A stretch of 64,000 nt of DNA, from assembly GCA_027493615.1 (NCBI GenBank), contig JAOSKK010000023.1:496001-560000 (forward strand). Direction: 5' to 3'. The position numbers and the translations under genes were made by a program. Below the pieces are notes generated by a model, which did no database searches, had not been told where the DNA came from, and worked only from the letters and a program-made list of their open reading frames with translations. Source of the DNA: Verrucomicrobiota bacterium. GTDB lineage: Bacteria; Verrucomicrobiota; Verrucomicrobiia; Limisphaerales; J093. Of this stretch, positions 10,653-18,999 are shown piece after piece (positions within the stretch are counted from its first letter, which is position 1; every line of letters starts with the position of its first letter).

Positions 10653-11818
10653 GAAGTCGCCGCACTCCAAACGCGCTGCGCTGTCCGGCCGGCACCGAGG
10701 TCGCGCAGCGTCTGGACTGCGTGCGGTTCACCGCCGCTTTGCGTGCCAGCAAGGGGAACGGGTGGGACGAGGGGACGAAAAGCGGCGCTGGAAGTCGCCG
10801 CACTCCAAACGCGCTGCGCTGCCCGGCCGGCACCAAGGTCGCGCAGCGTCTGGACTGCGTGCGGTTCACCGCCGCTTTGCGTGCCAGCAAGGGGAACGGG
10901 TGGGACGAGGGACGAAAAGCGGCGCTGGAAGTCGCCGCACTCCAAACGCGTTGCGCTGTCCGGCCGGCACCGAGGTCGCGCAGCGTCTGGACTGCGTGCG
11001 GTTCACCGCCGCTTTGCGTGCCAGCAAGGGGAACGGGTGGGACGAGGGACGAAAAGCGGCGCTGGAAGTCGCCGCACTCCAAACGCGCTGCGCTGTCCGG
11101 CCGGCACCGAGGTCGCGCAGCGTCTGGACTGCGTGCGGTTCACCGCCGCTTTGCGTGCCGGCAAGGGGAACGGGTGAAACGAGGGACGAAAAGCGGCGCT
11201 GGAAGTCGCCGCACTCCAAACGCGTTGCGTTGTCCGGCCGGCACCGAGGTCGCGCAGCGTCTGGACTGCGTGCGGTTCACCGCCGCTTTGCGTGCCGGCA
11301 AGGGGAACGGGTGAAACGAGGGACGAAAAGCGGCGCTGGAAGTCGCCGCACTCCAAACGCGTTGCGTTGTCCGGCCGGCACCAAGGTCGCGAAGCGTGTG
11401 GACTGCGTGCGGTTCACCGCCGCTTTGCGTGCCAGCAAGGGGAACGGGTGGGACGAGGGACGAAAAGCGGCGCTGGAAGTCGCCGCACTCCAAACGCGTT
11501 GCGCTGTCCAGCCGGCACCAAGGTCGCGAAGCGTGTGGACTGCGTGCGGTTCACCGCCGCTTTGCGTGCCAGCAAGGGGAACGGGTGGGACGAGGGACGA
11601 AAAGCGGCGCTGGAAGTCGCCGCACTCCAAACGCGTTGCGTTGTCCGGCCGGCACCAAGGTCGCGAAGCGTGTGGACTGCGTGCGGTTCACCGCCGCTTT
11701 GCGTGCCGGCAAGGGGAACGGGTGAAACGAGGGACGAAAAGCGGCGCTGGAAGTCGCCGCACTCCAAACGCGCTGCGCTGTCCGGCCGGCACCAAGGTCG
11801 CGAAGCATGTGGACTGCG
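10653..11818. repeat. Tandem array of a 137-bp unit (about 8.5 copies)
   Basis: Units begin at 10653, 10791, 10928, 11065, 11202, 11339, 11476, 11613 and 11750 (GAAGTCGCCGCACTCC...). The period is 137 bp except one 138-bp first unit, and the ninth is partial. Sub-types are visible: the first five units carry GCGCAGCGTCTGG where later ones carry GCGAAGCGTGTGG, and GGTGGGACGAG alternates with GGTGAAACGAG. The array fills the space between the divergent methyltransferase (start 10552) and MFS gene (start 11926). It has few stops in several frames, but period 137 shifts frame every unit, so it is not read as protein-coding. Confidence 0.95.
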
Positions 11819-11925
11819 GTCGGTTGACTTCGGCGGGCTTTCCTTCAAGAGTCCGCCATGACCCTGGGGTTTGGGTGGCTCATGCGGTTGGTCGGCGCGG
11901 GGTGGCGGGAGGATTGACCCGGCCC

Positions 11926-13176
11926 ATGGCACGCGTCCCGGCTCTCGGCTTCATCTTCGTCACCCTGTTCCTCGATGTGCTGGGGATCGGGCTGGTGATC
12001 CCAGTGCTGCCGAAGCTGGTGGCGGAGTTTCGGGGCGGCGACGTTTCCGCCGCCTCCCACACGGTCGGGGTGCTGGTGGCGCTTTACTCCTTGCTCCAGT
12101 TCCTCTGCGCGCCCGTGCTGGGGAACCTGTCGGATCGCTACGGTCGCCGGCCCGTGATCCTGGGGTCGCTGTTCGGGTCGGGCGTGGACTATCTGCTGCT
12201 GGCCTGGGCACCGAGCCTGGGGTGGTTCTTCCTGGGCCGGATGGTGGCGGGCATCACGGGGGCGAATTTCACGGCCGCGAGCGCTTACATCGCGGACATC
12301 TCGCCGCCGGAGAAGCGGGCGGGCAACTTCGGGCTGATTGGCGCGGCGTTCGGCCTGGGGTTCATCGCGGGGCCGGCGGTGGGCGGGTTGCTCGGCAACG
12401 CGAGCCTGCGGCTGCCGTTCCTCGTGGCCGCGGGGGTCACCCTGTTGAACTGGCTTTACGGGCTCTGGATCCTGCCCGAGTCGCTGCCGGCGCGGCATCG
12501 ACGCTCGTTCGACTGGCGGCGGGCCAACCCGCTGGGATCGCTGCTGGCGCTGCGAACGTATCCGCTGGTGCTGGCGCTGTCGGGGACGTTCTTCCTGATC
12601 CACACCGCGCAGAACATGCTCCACGCCACGTGGGTGCTCTACACGGGCTACCGGTACGGGTGGACGGCGGGCCAGGTGGGTGTGTCACTGGCGATCGTCG
12701 GGCTGATGGCGGCCCTCGTGCAGGGGGTGTTGGCACGGCGTCTCATCCCGGCGCTGGGCGAGCCGCGCGCGATGCTGATGGGTCTCGCGATCAGCGCCAC
12801 GGCGATGGTGGGCTATGGCTGGGCACCCCGCGGCTGGATGATCTACGTGATCCTGGCGTTCGGCGCGCTCGGAGGCATCGCCGGTCCCGCCGCCCAGGGT
12901 CTCATCTCGCGGACGGTCGCCATGAACGAGCAGGGAGCGGTGCAGGGGGCCTTGTCGAGCCTGGCCAGCGTGTCGGGAGTCGTGGGCCCGCCGCTGGGTG
13001 CCGGTGTATTTGGCTGGTTTATCGGCACCCGCGCCCCGTTGGCCCTTCCGGGAGCCGCCTTCTTCCTCGCTTCGGCCCTGATGCTCGTCGCTTTGGCCTT
13101 GGGATGGCGCGCGTTACGACGGCACGGCCCACCGACCCACACAGTCCCACGCGCGGCGCCCGTCTCGACGGATTAG
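11926..13176 (+). CDS. MFS drug-efflux transporter (TetA-like, 12 TM)
   Basis: Inner-membrane proton antiporter of the tetracycline-resistance-like (DHA1) branch of the major facilitator superfamily. It begins MARVPALGFIFVTLFLDVLG with a GGGAGGA ribosome site just upstream. Motif A (GNLSDRYGRRPVIL) lies between helices 2 and 3, and motif C-like GLGFIAGPAVGG is in helix 5. About 12 hydrophobic segments run to residue ~405. At 416 residues it has the usual length and an intact frame. The open frame continues upstream through the tandem array to 10648, which I reject as an extension. The substrate is not predictable; many such genes in this phylum are annotated as tetracycline exporters without evidence. 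Confidence 0.88.
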   Translation: MARVPALGFIFVTLFLDVLGIGLVIPVLPKLVAEFRGGDVSAASHTVGVLVALYSLLQFLCAPVLGNLSDRYGRRPVILGSLFGSGVDYLLLAWAPSLGWFFLGRMVAGITGANFTAASAYIADISPPEKRAGNFGLIGAAFGLGFIAGPAVGGLLGNASLRLPFLVAAGVTLLNWLYGLWILPESLPARHRRSFDWRRANPLGSLLALRTYPLVLALSGTFFLIHTAQNMLHATWVLYTGYRYGWTAGQVGVSLAIVGLMAALVQGVLARRLIPALGEPRAMLMGLAISATAMVGYGWAPRGWMIYVILAFGALGGIAGPAAQGLISRTVAMNEQGAVQGALSSLASVSGVVGPPLGAGVFGWFIGTRAPLALPGAAFFLASALMLVALALGWRALRRHGPPTHTVPRAAPVSTD

Positions 13177-13284
13177 GAATCCAGTTGCCCACCGCACCGG
13201 ATTACAACTAAATCTTGCCCGGCGCCCGTCCCTCGCGGGGGGCGCCTTTGGCCAACTTGGATACGAAATCGAACTCGACTCGGC

Positions 13285-14371
13285 ATGTTTGACACGATTC
13301 AGAAACAGCTCGGCGCCCAGGCGGAGTACCTCCTCGGCTTCAACACCCCCAAGATCGCGAAGCAGCGTCTCCACCTCCCGGGACCCGACTTCGTGGATCG
13401 CATCTTCGGCCCCAGCGACCGCAACAACCGCGTCCTGGGGAATCTGCAGCGGCTCTTCAACTCCGGCCGCCTGGCGGGCACGGGCTACGTCTCGATCCTG
13501 CCGGTGGACCAGGGCATCGAACATTCCGGCGGCGCCAGCTTTGCCAAGAACCCGGATTACTTCGACGGCGAGAACATCGTGAAGCTGGCCATTGAAGGCG
13601 GCTGCAACGCGGTCGCCTCCACCTACGGCGTCCTCGGCTCGGTGGCCCGCAAGTACGCGCACAAGATCCCGTTCCTTCTCAAGTTCAACCACAGCGAACT
13701 GCTCACCTACCCCAACAAGGCCGACCAGATCCTCTACGGCACGATGAAGCAGGCCGCCGACATGGGCTGTGCGGCGGTGGGCGCCACCATCTACTTCGGC
13801 TCGCCCGAGAGCGGTCGGCAGATCGTCGAGGTCAGCCAGGCCTTCGCCCTCGCCCACGAACTGGGCCTGGCCACGGTCCTGTGGTGCTACCTCCGCAACA
13901 ACGCCTTCAAGGTCAAAGGGACCCGACGGCAAGGCCACGGACTACCACACGGCCGCGGACCTCACCGGCCAGGCAAACCACCTGGGCGTCACGATCCAGG
14001 CGGACATCATCAAGCAGAAGCTCCCGGAGAACAACGGCGGTTACGAAGCCCTCCAGACCGGCAACTCGACCTACGGCAAGTTCGACAAACGCATCTACAC
14101 CGACCTCTGCAGCGATCATCCCATCGACCGCTGCCGCTACCAGGTGGCCAACTGCTACATGGGCCGCGCCGGCCTCATCAACTCCGGCGGCGAATCCAAG
14201 GGCGCCGGGGACCTTGAAGCCGCCGTCACTACCGCCGTCATCAACAAACGCGCCGGCGGCATGGGGCTCATCTCCGGTCGCAAGGCCTTCCAGCGCCCGC
14301 TCAAGGAGGGCGTGGCCCTGCTCAACGCCATCCAGGACGTCTATCTCTGCCGCGAAGTTTCAGTCGCCTGA
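13285..14371 (+). CDS. fbaB: Class I fructose-bisphosphate aldolase, DhnA/FbaB type (frameshifted)
   Basis: Cleaves fructose 1,6-bisphosphate to dihydroxyacetone phosphate and glyceraldehyde 3-phosphate in glycolysis/gluconeogenesis. [19 protein letters not shown], the [20 protein letters not shown] block, [23 protein letters not shown] and the C-terminal [15 protein letters not shown] match the Schiff-base aldolases of this group. One shift near 13917, in a G/A-rich stretch, separates LRNNAFKV from [19 protein letters not shown] strong hairpin terminator follows the stop. As a central metabolic gene, the shift is most likely a sequence error. Confidence 0.92.
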
Positions 14372-14394
14372 CCTGCTCGTTCCTCAGGCCGTGC

Positions 14395-14430
14395 AACACC
14401 CTCGTCCCGACTCCGGGACGAGGGTGTTTT
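14395..14430 (+). terminator. Intrinsic terminator of the aldolase gene
   Basis: A perfect 14-bp stem AACACCCTCGTCCC / GGGACGAGGGTGTT with a 6-base loop runs into TTTT, starting 24 bases after the aldolase stop. It lies 14 bases before the left end of the RAYT element. Confidence 0.85.
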
Positions 14431-14443
14431 GGTGTGAGGAGGG

Positions 14444-14463
14444 CAATGGGGTCAAACATTGAC
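14444..14463 (+). repeat. Left terminal inverted repeat of the RAYT element
   Basis: CAATGGGGTCAAACATTGAC, 20 of 20 bases complementary to the copy at 15550-15569. It contains the GGGGTCAAACATTGACA-type motif seen at ends of Y1 elements. Confidence 0.9.
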
Positions 14464-14500
14464 ATTTGACAATTCAAGCAGGGATCGAGAAGGTCGGGGC

Positions 14501-15561
14501 ATGGCACGGCCTTTACGAATCAACGTGGCGGGCGGCTGGTATCACGTGATGAGCCGGGGCAACGGAGGTGAGGCCCTCTACCGCACGGAGACGGACCGGC
14601 GTCGGTTTCTTGGCCTGGTGGCGGAGCTGCCGGAACGGTTTGGGACCGAGGTTCACGCCTTCGTCCTGATGGACAACCATTACCATCTGCTGTTGCGCTG
14701 CCGGCGGGCCGAACTCAGCGAGGCGCTGCGCTGGCTGCAGACCGCCTACGCGATCCGCTTCAACTGGGCGCATCGCCGACGAGGGCACGTGTTTCAGGGT
14801 CGGTTCAAGTCGGTGCTCATCCGCGACGAGGGGGCTTTGGATGTGGTGGCGCGCTACCTGCATCTAAATCCGGTGCGCGTCGGCGGACTGGGGCTGTCGA
14901 AAGAAGACCAGCGGCGGGCGAAGGTGGTGGGTTGCCCGGATCCGGGGCGGCGCTGATCGCACGGCGCCTGGGGGTGCTGCGAGATTATCCCTGGAGTTCG
15001 TGGCGCGTGTATGCCGGGCTGGAGCCGGCCCCGACGTGGTTGACGGTGGAGCGGATCGCGTCGGGATGTGGCGGCCGCCGGCCGGCGGAGCAGCGTGCCG
15101 CGTTGATCCATCACACGGAGCAACCGATCCGCCAGGGGCGCCTGGACAGTCCTTGGGAGGGCATGGTGGCCGGGACGGTGCTCGGGGACGCGGCCGAGGC
15201 TGCGACCTTGCCGGGGGCCAGGGGGAGGGAGCCGGGCGGAGAGGGAGAGCCGACGCGCGAGACGGCGGTCGACGCGCGACCGGAATGGCCTGCTATTGTC
15301 CGAGCCGCGGAATCGCTGCTGGGCCGGACGTGGCAGGAGATGACGGAGCGCTACGGGGACTGGGGCCGGGATGGGACGTTGGCGGTGGCGACGCGCCATC
15401 TGGGGTGGCGGTTGGCCGAGGTGGTGGGACAGGTGGCGGGGGTCAACTATGACGCCGCAGCCCAAGGGATCCGGCGGTTCTGGCGGCAGGCGGAGACACA
15501 CCCGGAACGGGCACGGTTCGCGCATCGCCTGCGTGACAGAATGTCAACAGTCAATGTTTGA
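14501..15561 (+). CDS. REP-associated tyrosine transposase (RAYT, IS200-like Y1; frameshifted)
   Basis: Single-strand HUH transposase that nicks DNA with one catalytic tyrosine. ATG 14501 gives MARPLRINVAGGWYHVMSRG, then the HUH motif (MDNHYHLLL, about residues 62-70) and the Y1 segment ARYLHLNPVRVG (about residues 120-131) with its catalytic Tyr. One shift near 14936-14945 leads into LGVLRDYPWSSWRVYAG and a helical C-terminal region of about 200 residues (TWLTVERI, RTWQEMTERYGDWGRDG). It ends MSTVNV, with the stop at 15559-15561 inside the right terminal repeat. The long C-terminus is typical of large RAYTs. The shift may be error or decay. Confidence 0.88.
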
Positions 15562-16353
15562 CCCCATTGTGCCGAGCCAACGGTCGAGCGCGGCCGCCAC
15601 GGCCGAGCCGTGGGCGAGCGGACTCACCTCGCCGCCCTGTGCCGTCACGTGGCTCTTCACGGCCGCCACGGCGTTGGCCGGGCACACCAGCCGGTGCGCG
15701 ACCCGACGGTCAAGCATCGGCAGGTCGTTGTAATGATCGCCGGCCGCGAAGACCTGCGCGGCATCGAGCCGGAGCTGGCGGGTGAGCTCGGCGAGCGCCG
15801 TACCCTTGCTGTAGCCACGGTGGCTGAACCGCGCGTACACATCATTCCGCACCACGCTCAGCCCCGGAATCTCGCGGCACACCTCCTCGAGATACGCACA
15901 AATCACGTCCGCATCCCCGTTCGCCTCGGCAACCAGACAGAACGGCGAGAACGCATCCTCATAGACCATGGCGTCAAACCGCTCGCGGACCCATGCCGTC
16001 AGCCGCGGCACCTCCGGGCGCACCCGCGCAAACAGCTCGGCGTGGTCCGCCTGGCAGCGGCGATTCCACTCCTCCATCCCCACGTAGCGCACGCCGTCGT
16101 GCCGGTACAACTCACGCTCGACCAGCACCAGATAGTCCGGTCGCACCTCGAGGTGGGCTCGTCCCAGCGCCTCCATGAGGCTGCTGAGGTCGCGACCCGT
16201 GTTGATGACCCACCGGGCGCCGCGGGCCTGGAAGGCCGCCAGGACGGCCTGCAGCGTCCGCGGCACCGGCGGTTGTTCAAACTCGGCGAAGATCGTGCCG
16301 TCGAAATCGGTCGAAATGAGTCGGATCGGTGCTGCCATGCGAAGCTTCTCCAT
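15544..16353 (-). CDS. HAD-superfamily phosphatase (Cof/SPP-type)
   Basis: Phosphohydrolase, probably acting on a sugar phosphate, of the type IIB HAD group. All four motifs are visible: DFDGT (I), WVINTGRD (II), YSKGTALAELT with Lys (III) and GDHYNDLPML (IV), with a cap region between II and III. Start 16353 (MEKLRMAAPIRL) was taken; MAAPIRL at 16338 is equally possible. The frame is intact. The C-terminal residues after LDRWLG (TMGSNIDC) are read mainly from the right terminal repeat of the adjacent RAYT element, with the stop at 15544-15546. The native end was therefore probably replaced when the element arrived. Confidence 0.85.
   Translation of the reverse strand: MEKLRMAAPIRLISTDFDGTIFAEFEQPPVPRTLQAVLAAFQARGARWVINTGRDLSSLMEALGRAHLEVRPDYLVLVERELYRHDGVRYVGMEEWNRRCQADHAELFARVRPEVPRLTAWVRERFDAMVYEDAFSPFCLVAEANGDADVICAYLEEVCREIPGLSVVRNDVYARFSHRGYSKGTALAELTRQLRLDAAQVFAAGDHYNDLPMLDRRVAHRLVCPANAVAAVKSHVTAQGGEVSPLAHGSAVAAALDRWLGTMGSNIDC
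15550..15569 (-). repeat. Right terminal inverted repeat of the RAYT element
   Basis: GTCAATGTTTGACCCCATTG, exact reverse complement of 14444-14463. It contains the transposase stop codon (15559-15561) on the plus strand and six codons of the HAD gene on the minus strand. Confidence 0.9.
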
Positions 16354-16484
16354 CCACGGTGCGGCAGGCTTCGTGCCTGCCCTTCCGATAGGTCGAGTCG
16401 GTCGCCCAACCCTGGCTCGGCGCGCCCGGCCCGCACCGGCTTGCGCCCCGCCAGCATCGTGCGCTACGGTCACGTGTCAATGCT

Positions 16485-16930
16485 ATGACCGGCCTGCAGG
16501 AACAGTACGACGACGCGATGTACGACTTCAGCCGGGGCGACTACACCGGCGCCGTCGCCAAACTCGAGGGCATCCTGCGCGCCGACCCGAGTCATTTCGA
16601 CGCCCAATTGTCGCTGGGCATGGCCTACTCCCGACTGGGCGATCACGCCCGCGCCATCGCCGAAGGTCACAAGGCCGAAAAGTTGCGTCCCCAAGACCAG
16701 CTTGTGCACACCAATCTCTCGCTCTTCTACGTGAAAGCCGGCGACAAGGGCCGCGCCGAACATCATGGCGTGCAGGCCCGCATCGCGTCCTGGCGCGGCA
16801 ACCTCGCCCCCACCCGACCGCACCCGTTCCGGTCCGGAGGCTTTGACGCAGGCCACCCCCGCACCGCCGCGACTCAGCGTGCCAGAGGAATTCCCTGACA
16901 TGCCCTGGAAGAAGAAACCAACCACCCTGA
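16485..16930 (+). CDS. Small tetratricopeptide-repeat protein (3' part frameshifted)
   Basis: Short cytoplasmic TPR protein: MTGLQEQYDDAMYDFSRGDYTGAVAKLEGIL, then DAQLSLGMAYSRLGDHARAI and VHTNLSLFYVKAGDKGRAE, giving three helix-turn-helix TPR units over about 95 residues. After GNLAP the frame breaks near 16805, and another frame carries a plausible tail (VPEEFPDMPWKKK) ending about 16930. Without a shift the frame stops at 16898. It sits 33 bases before a coiled-coil protein gene, with which it may be co-transcribed. The partner and role are unknown. Confidence 0.65.
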
Positions 16931-16963
16931 CCCCTCCTCGCCTCCCACGGATCCGCAAGACCC

Positions 16964-17242
16964 ATGAAGACCGCCTACGAACTCGCCATGGAACGGCTCG
17001 CGAAAGACGCCCCGCCCGTGCGCCTCTCCGACGCCCAGAAACGCGAACTCGCCGAACTCGACACACAGCACAAGGCCCGCGTCGCCGAGCGCGAACTCGC
17101 TGCCGAGGCTGAAATCCAACAGGCCACCGCCGCCGGTGACCTGGAACGAGCCGAGAAAGCCCGGCAGGAACTGCTCGCGGAACGGCGCAGGCTCGAGGCC
17201 GCCCTCGAAGCCAGGAAGGACACGGTGCGCAATGCCCATTGA
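16964..17242 (+). CDS. Conserved-looking small coiled-coil protein (92 aa)
   Basis: MKTAYELAMERLAKDAPPVRLSDAQKRELAELD..., rich in Glu, Arg and Ala with few helix breakers after residue 20, so a single long helix or coiled coil is likely. No transmembrane segment or signal is seen. The frame is intact, with starts and stops clear of neighbours. I do not recognise a named family. Similar short proteins occur next to TPR genes in this kind of genome, but that is recollection, not evidence from the window. Confidence 0.7.
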   Translation: MKTAYELAMERLAKDAPPVRLSDAQKRELAELDTQHKARVAERELAAEAEIQQATAAGDLERAEKARQELLAERRRLEAALEARKDTVRNAH

Positions 17243-17348
17243 TCGCCCCGCCCTTTGGGCCCGCGTTGCGCGCCGACCGCACAGGCCCGCACGCGCCGCG
17301 AACGCATCCCCGCAGGCTGCCTGCCGGGCCCGGCTCCGCTTCCAGCTC

Positions 17349-18752
17349 ATGCTCCCCCGACGCCCCATCTTCTCGCGCTCAAGTCAGGCCTGGTGCCTGG
17401 TGGTCCTGTTGGGTGGCCCGCCGTGCCTCGGCGCCGAGGGAGCCGGGCAAGCGGGGCGCGAGCAGTTGCAGCACGCCGTGTTCGCCGGCGCGACCGGCAA
17501 CCCGCTCACCAACGGCTGGACGGCGTGGTTCCCCGATTGGGCGCCCGCCCGGTTGACTCCGGAACCCACGGACAAGGGACTGCGCTTTGCCGCCCACGAC
17601 CAACCCTTCGCGGTGGGCGGGGTGAGCCAGACGGTCTCCGGCATCACTGGCGGTCAGGCCTGTGCCATCGAAGCGCAGTGCGAGTTCGACGGGGTGACAC
17701 GACCGCACGCCAGCGCCCTGGTCCGCGTCACGTGGCTGAAGGGCGGCGCTCCCTTGCATCCCGCCGGCGTCCTCGTGCGGGGTCCCGCGCTCAATGGTGC
17801 TGAGGGCCGATTCGCCGACGTCTTGGTGGCGCCTGCTGAAGCCGACACCGCCCGTCTCTCTCTCGAAGTGAAATGGCCGGGCAGCGGGACGGTGACGTGG
17901 CAACGCGCCAGCCTGCGCCTGGCCGATCCGCCACCGCCCCGCAAGGTCAAGGTCGGCACCGTTTACTTGCGGCCGCGCGACAGCACCCCCGGGCGCAACC
18001 TTGAGTTGTGGTGCGCGCAGGTGGAAGCCGCCGGCGCGCTGGGCCTGGACATCGTCTGTCTCTCGGAAGCCATTCTCCAGGTCGGGACGTCCGCCGCGGC
18101 GCGCGAGGTGGCTGAACCCATCCCCGGTCCGGCCACCGACCGCTTGGGCGCGGCCGCCCGTCGGCATCACCTCTGGGTGGTGGCGGGCCTGATCGAACGC
18201 GATGGCCGCCGCCTCTACAACACCGCGGTCCTTCTGGATCGCGAAGGCCAGGTGGCCGGCAAGTACCGCAAGGTCCATCTGCCCCGGGAGGAATGGCTCC
18301 AGGGCCTGACGCCCGGCGACGCGTACCCGGTGTTCCGCACCGACTTCGGCACCATCGCGATCCAGGTCTGTTACGATTACTTCTTCCCCGAAACCGCCGC
18401 TCTGTTCGCCCGGCAAGGGGCCGAAATCCTCTTCGCGCCGACGTGGGGCACGACCTTTGCTGATCAGGACGGCCGCGTCGAAGGCCGCAACCTCTTCCGC
18501 GTCCGTGCCCGCGACAACGGCCTCTATCTGGTCCCTTCCGTGTACGACGGCGAGAGTCTCGTCATCGATCCGCTGGGCCGGGTGCTCACGGCCAACGAAG
18601 GACGGACCGGGGTCTTCTGGGCCGAGATCGATTTGAACACGCGCGAACCCCTGTGGTGGGTCGGGCAGTGGCGTTCGATTGGCCCGCGCGACCGTCGCCC
18701 GGAGACGTACGAACCTCTGTTGACCGATCCCACGCCTGAAGCGCTCCCATGA
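17349..18752 (+). CDS. Secreted carbon-nitrogen hydrolase (nitrilase superfamily) with N-terminal sandwich domain
   Basis: Amidase/nitrilase-fold enzyme of 467 residues, probably exported. ATG 17349 gives a signal peptide (SQAWCLVVLLGGPPCLGAEG). Residues about 35-195 look like a beta-sandwich (NGWTAWFPDW, ALVRVTWLKGG). The CN-hydrolase domain follows from about residue 198 (KVGTVYLRPRD). The catalytic triad is visible: Glu in CLSEAIL, Lys in YRKVHLP and Cys in IQVCYDYFFPE, with WGTTFADQDGRVEGRNLFRVRARDNG after it. The frame is intact. The nitrogenous substrate is unknown. Confidence 0.85.
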   Translation: MLPRRPIFSRSSQAWCLVVLLGGPPCLGAEGAGQAGREQLQHAVFAGATGNPLTNGWTAWFPDWAPARLTPEPTDKGLRFAAHDQPFAVGGVSQTVSGITGGQACAIEAQCEFDGVTRPHASALVRVTWLKGGAPLHPAGVLVRGPALNGAEGRFADVLVAPAEADTARLSLEVKWPGSGTVTWQRASLRLADPPPPRKVKVGTVYLRPRDSTPGRNLELWCAQVEAAGALGLDIVCLSEAILQVGTSAAAREVAEPIPGPATDRLGAAARRHHLWVVAGLIERDGRRLYNTAVLLDREGQVAGKYRKVHLPREEWLQGLTPGDAYPVFRTDFGTIAIQVCYDYFFPETAALFARQGAEILFAPTWGTTFADQDGRVEGRNLFRVRARDNGLYLVPSVYDGESLVIDPLGRVLTANEGRTGVFWAEIDLNTREPLWWVGQWRSIGPRDRRPETYEPLLTDPTPEALP

Positions 18753-18936
18753 AACGCTCCTCCCTCCCGCCGCTTCCGGTCCGCGGCCCTGTTCACCGTC
18801 CATCTCATGAACCTGTGGTGCGGGCGTCCCGCCTGCACCTTCCGCAGTTCATGGTCCCTGCGCAGATCCATGAGAACCATGTCCCGTCGTCAATCCCCGA
18901 TGCTCGTAGTCGGTGGAGGGAATTCCCTCTTGGATC

Positions 18937-18966
18937 CTCCGCCGATTGCGAACATCGGGGATTGGG
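18937..18966 (+). repeat. Dispersed 30-bp repeat, copy 1
   Basis: CTCCGCCGATTGCGAACA followed by two variable bases and GGGGATTGGG. A copy matching 28 of 30 bases lies at 61211-61240. It is just upstream of the ceramidase-like gene and next to a GTGGAGGGAATTCCCTC palindrome at 18913-18929. Confidence 0.8.
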
Positions 18967-18999
18967 CTGAAGGAGGCGCTCCATGAAGCTGAAACCGCC

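Larger units (their letters stand above)
14444..15569 (+). mobile_element. RAYT-type (Y1 transposase) element with perfect 20-bp terminal inverted repeats
   Basis: A 1,126-bp unit bounded by CAATGGGGTCAAACATTGAC at 14444-14463 and its exact reverse complement at 15550-15569. Outside the 20 bp the match loosens but TTGACA recurs on both sides. It contains only the Y1/REP-associated tyrosine transposase gene. No target-site duplication was seen, as expected for HUH single-strand transposition. The element lies directly after the aldolase terminator and at the 3' end of the HAD phosphatase gene, whose last codons come from the right repeat. Confidence 0.85.

Noticed and set aside
10653..11818. 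CRISPR array
   Set aside because: Units are contiguous 137-bp repeats with no unique spacers and no cas genes nearby.
10648..13176. An 842-codon open frame joining the tandem array to the MFS exporter
   Set aside because: The array part is repeat DNA whose 137-bp period changes frame each unit; the exporter has its own start and ribosome site at 11926.
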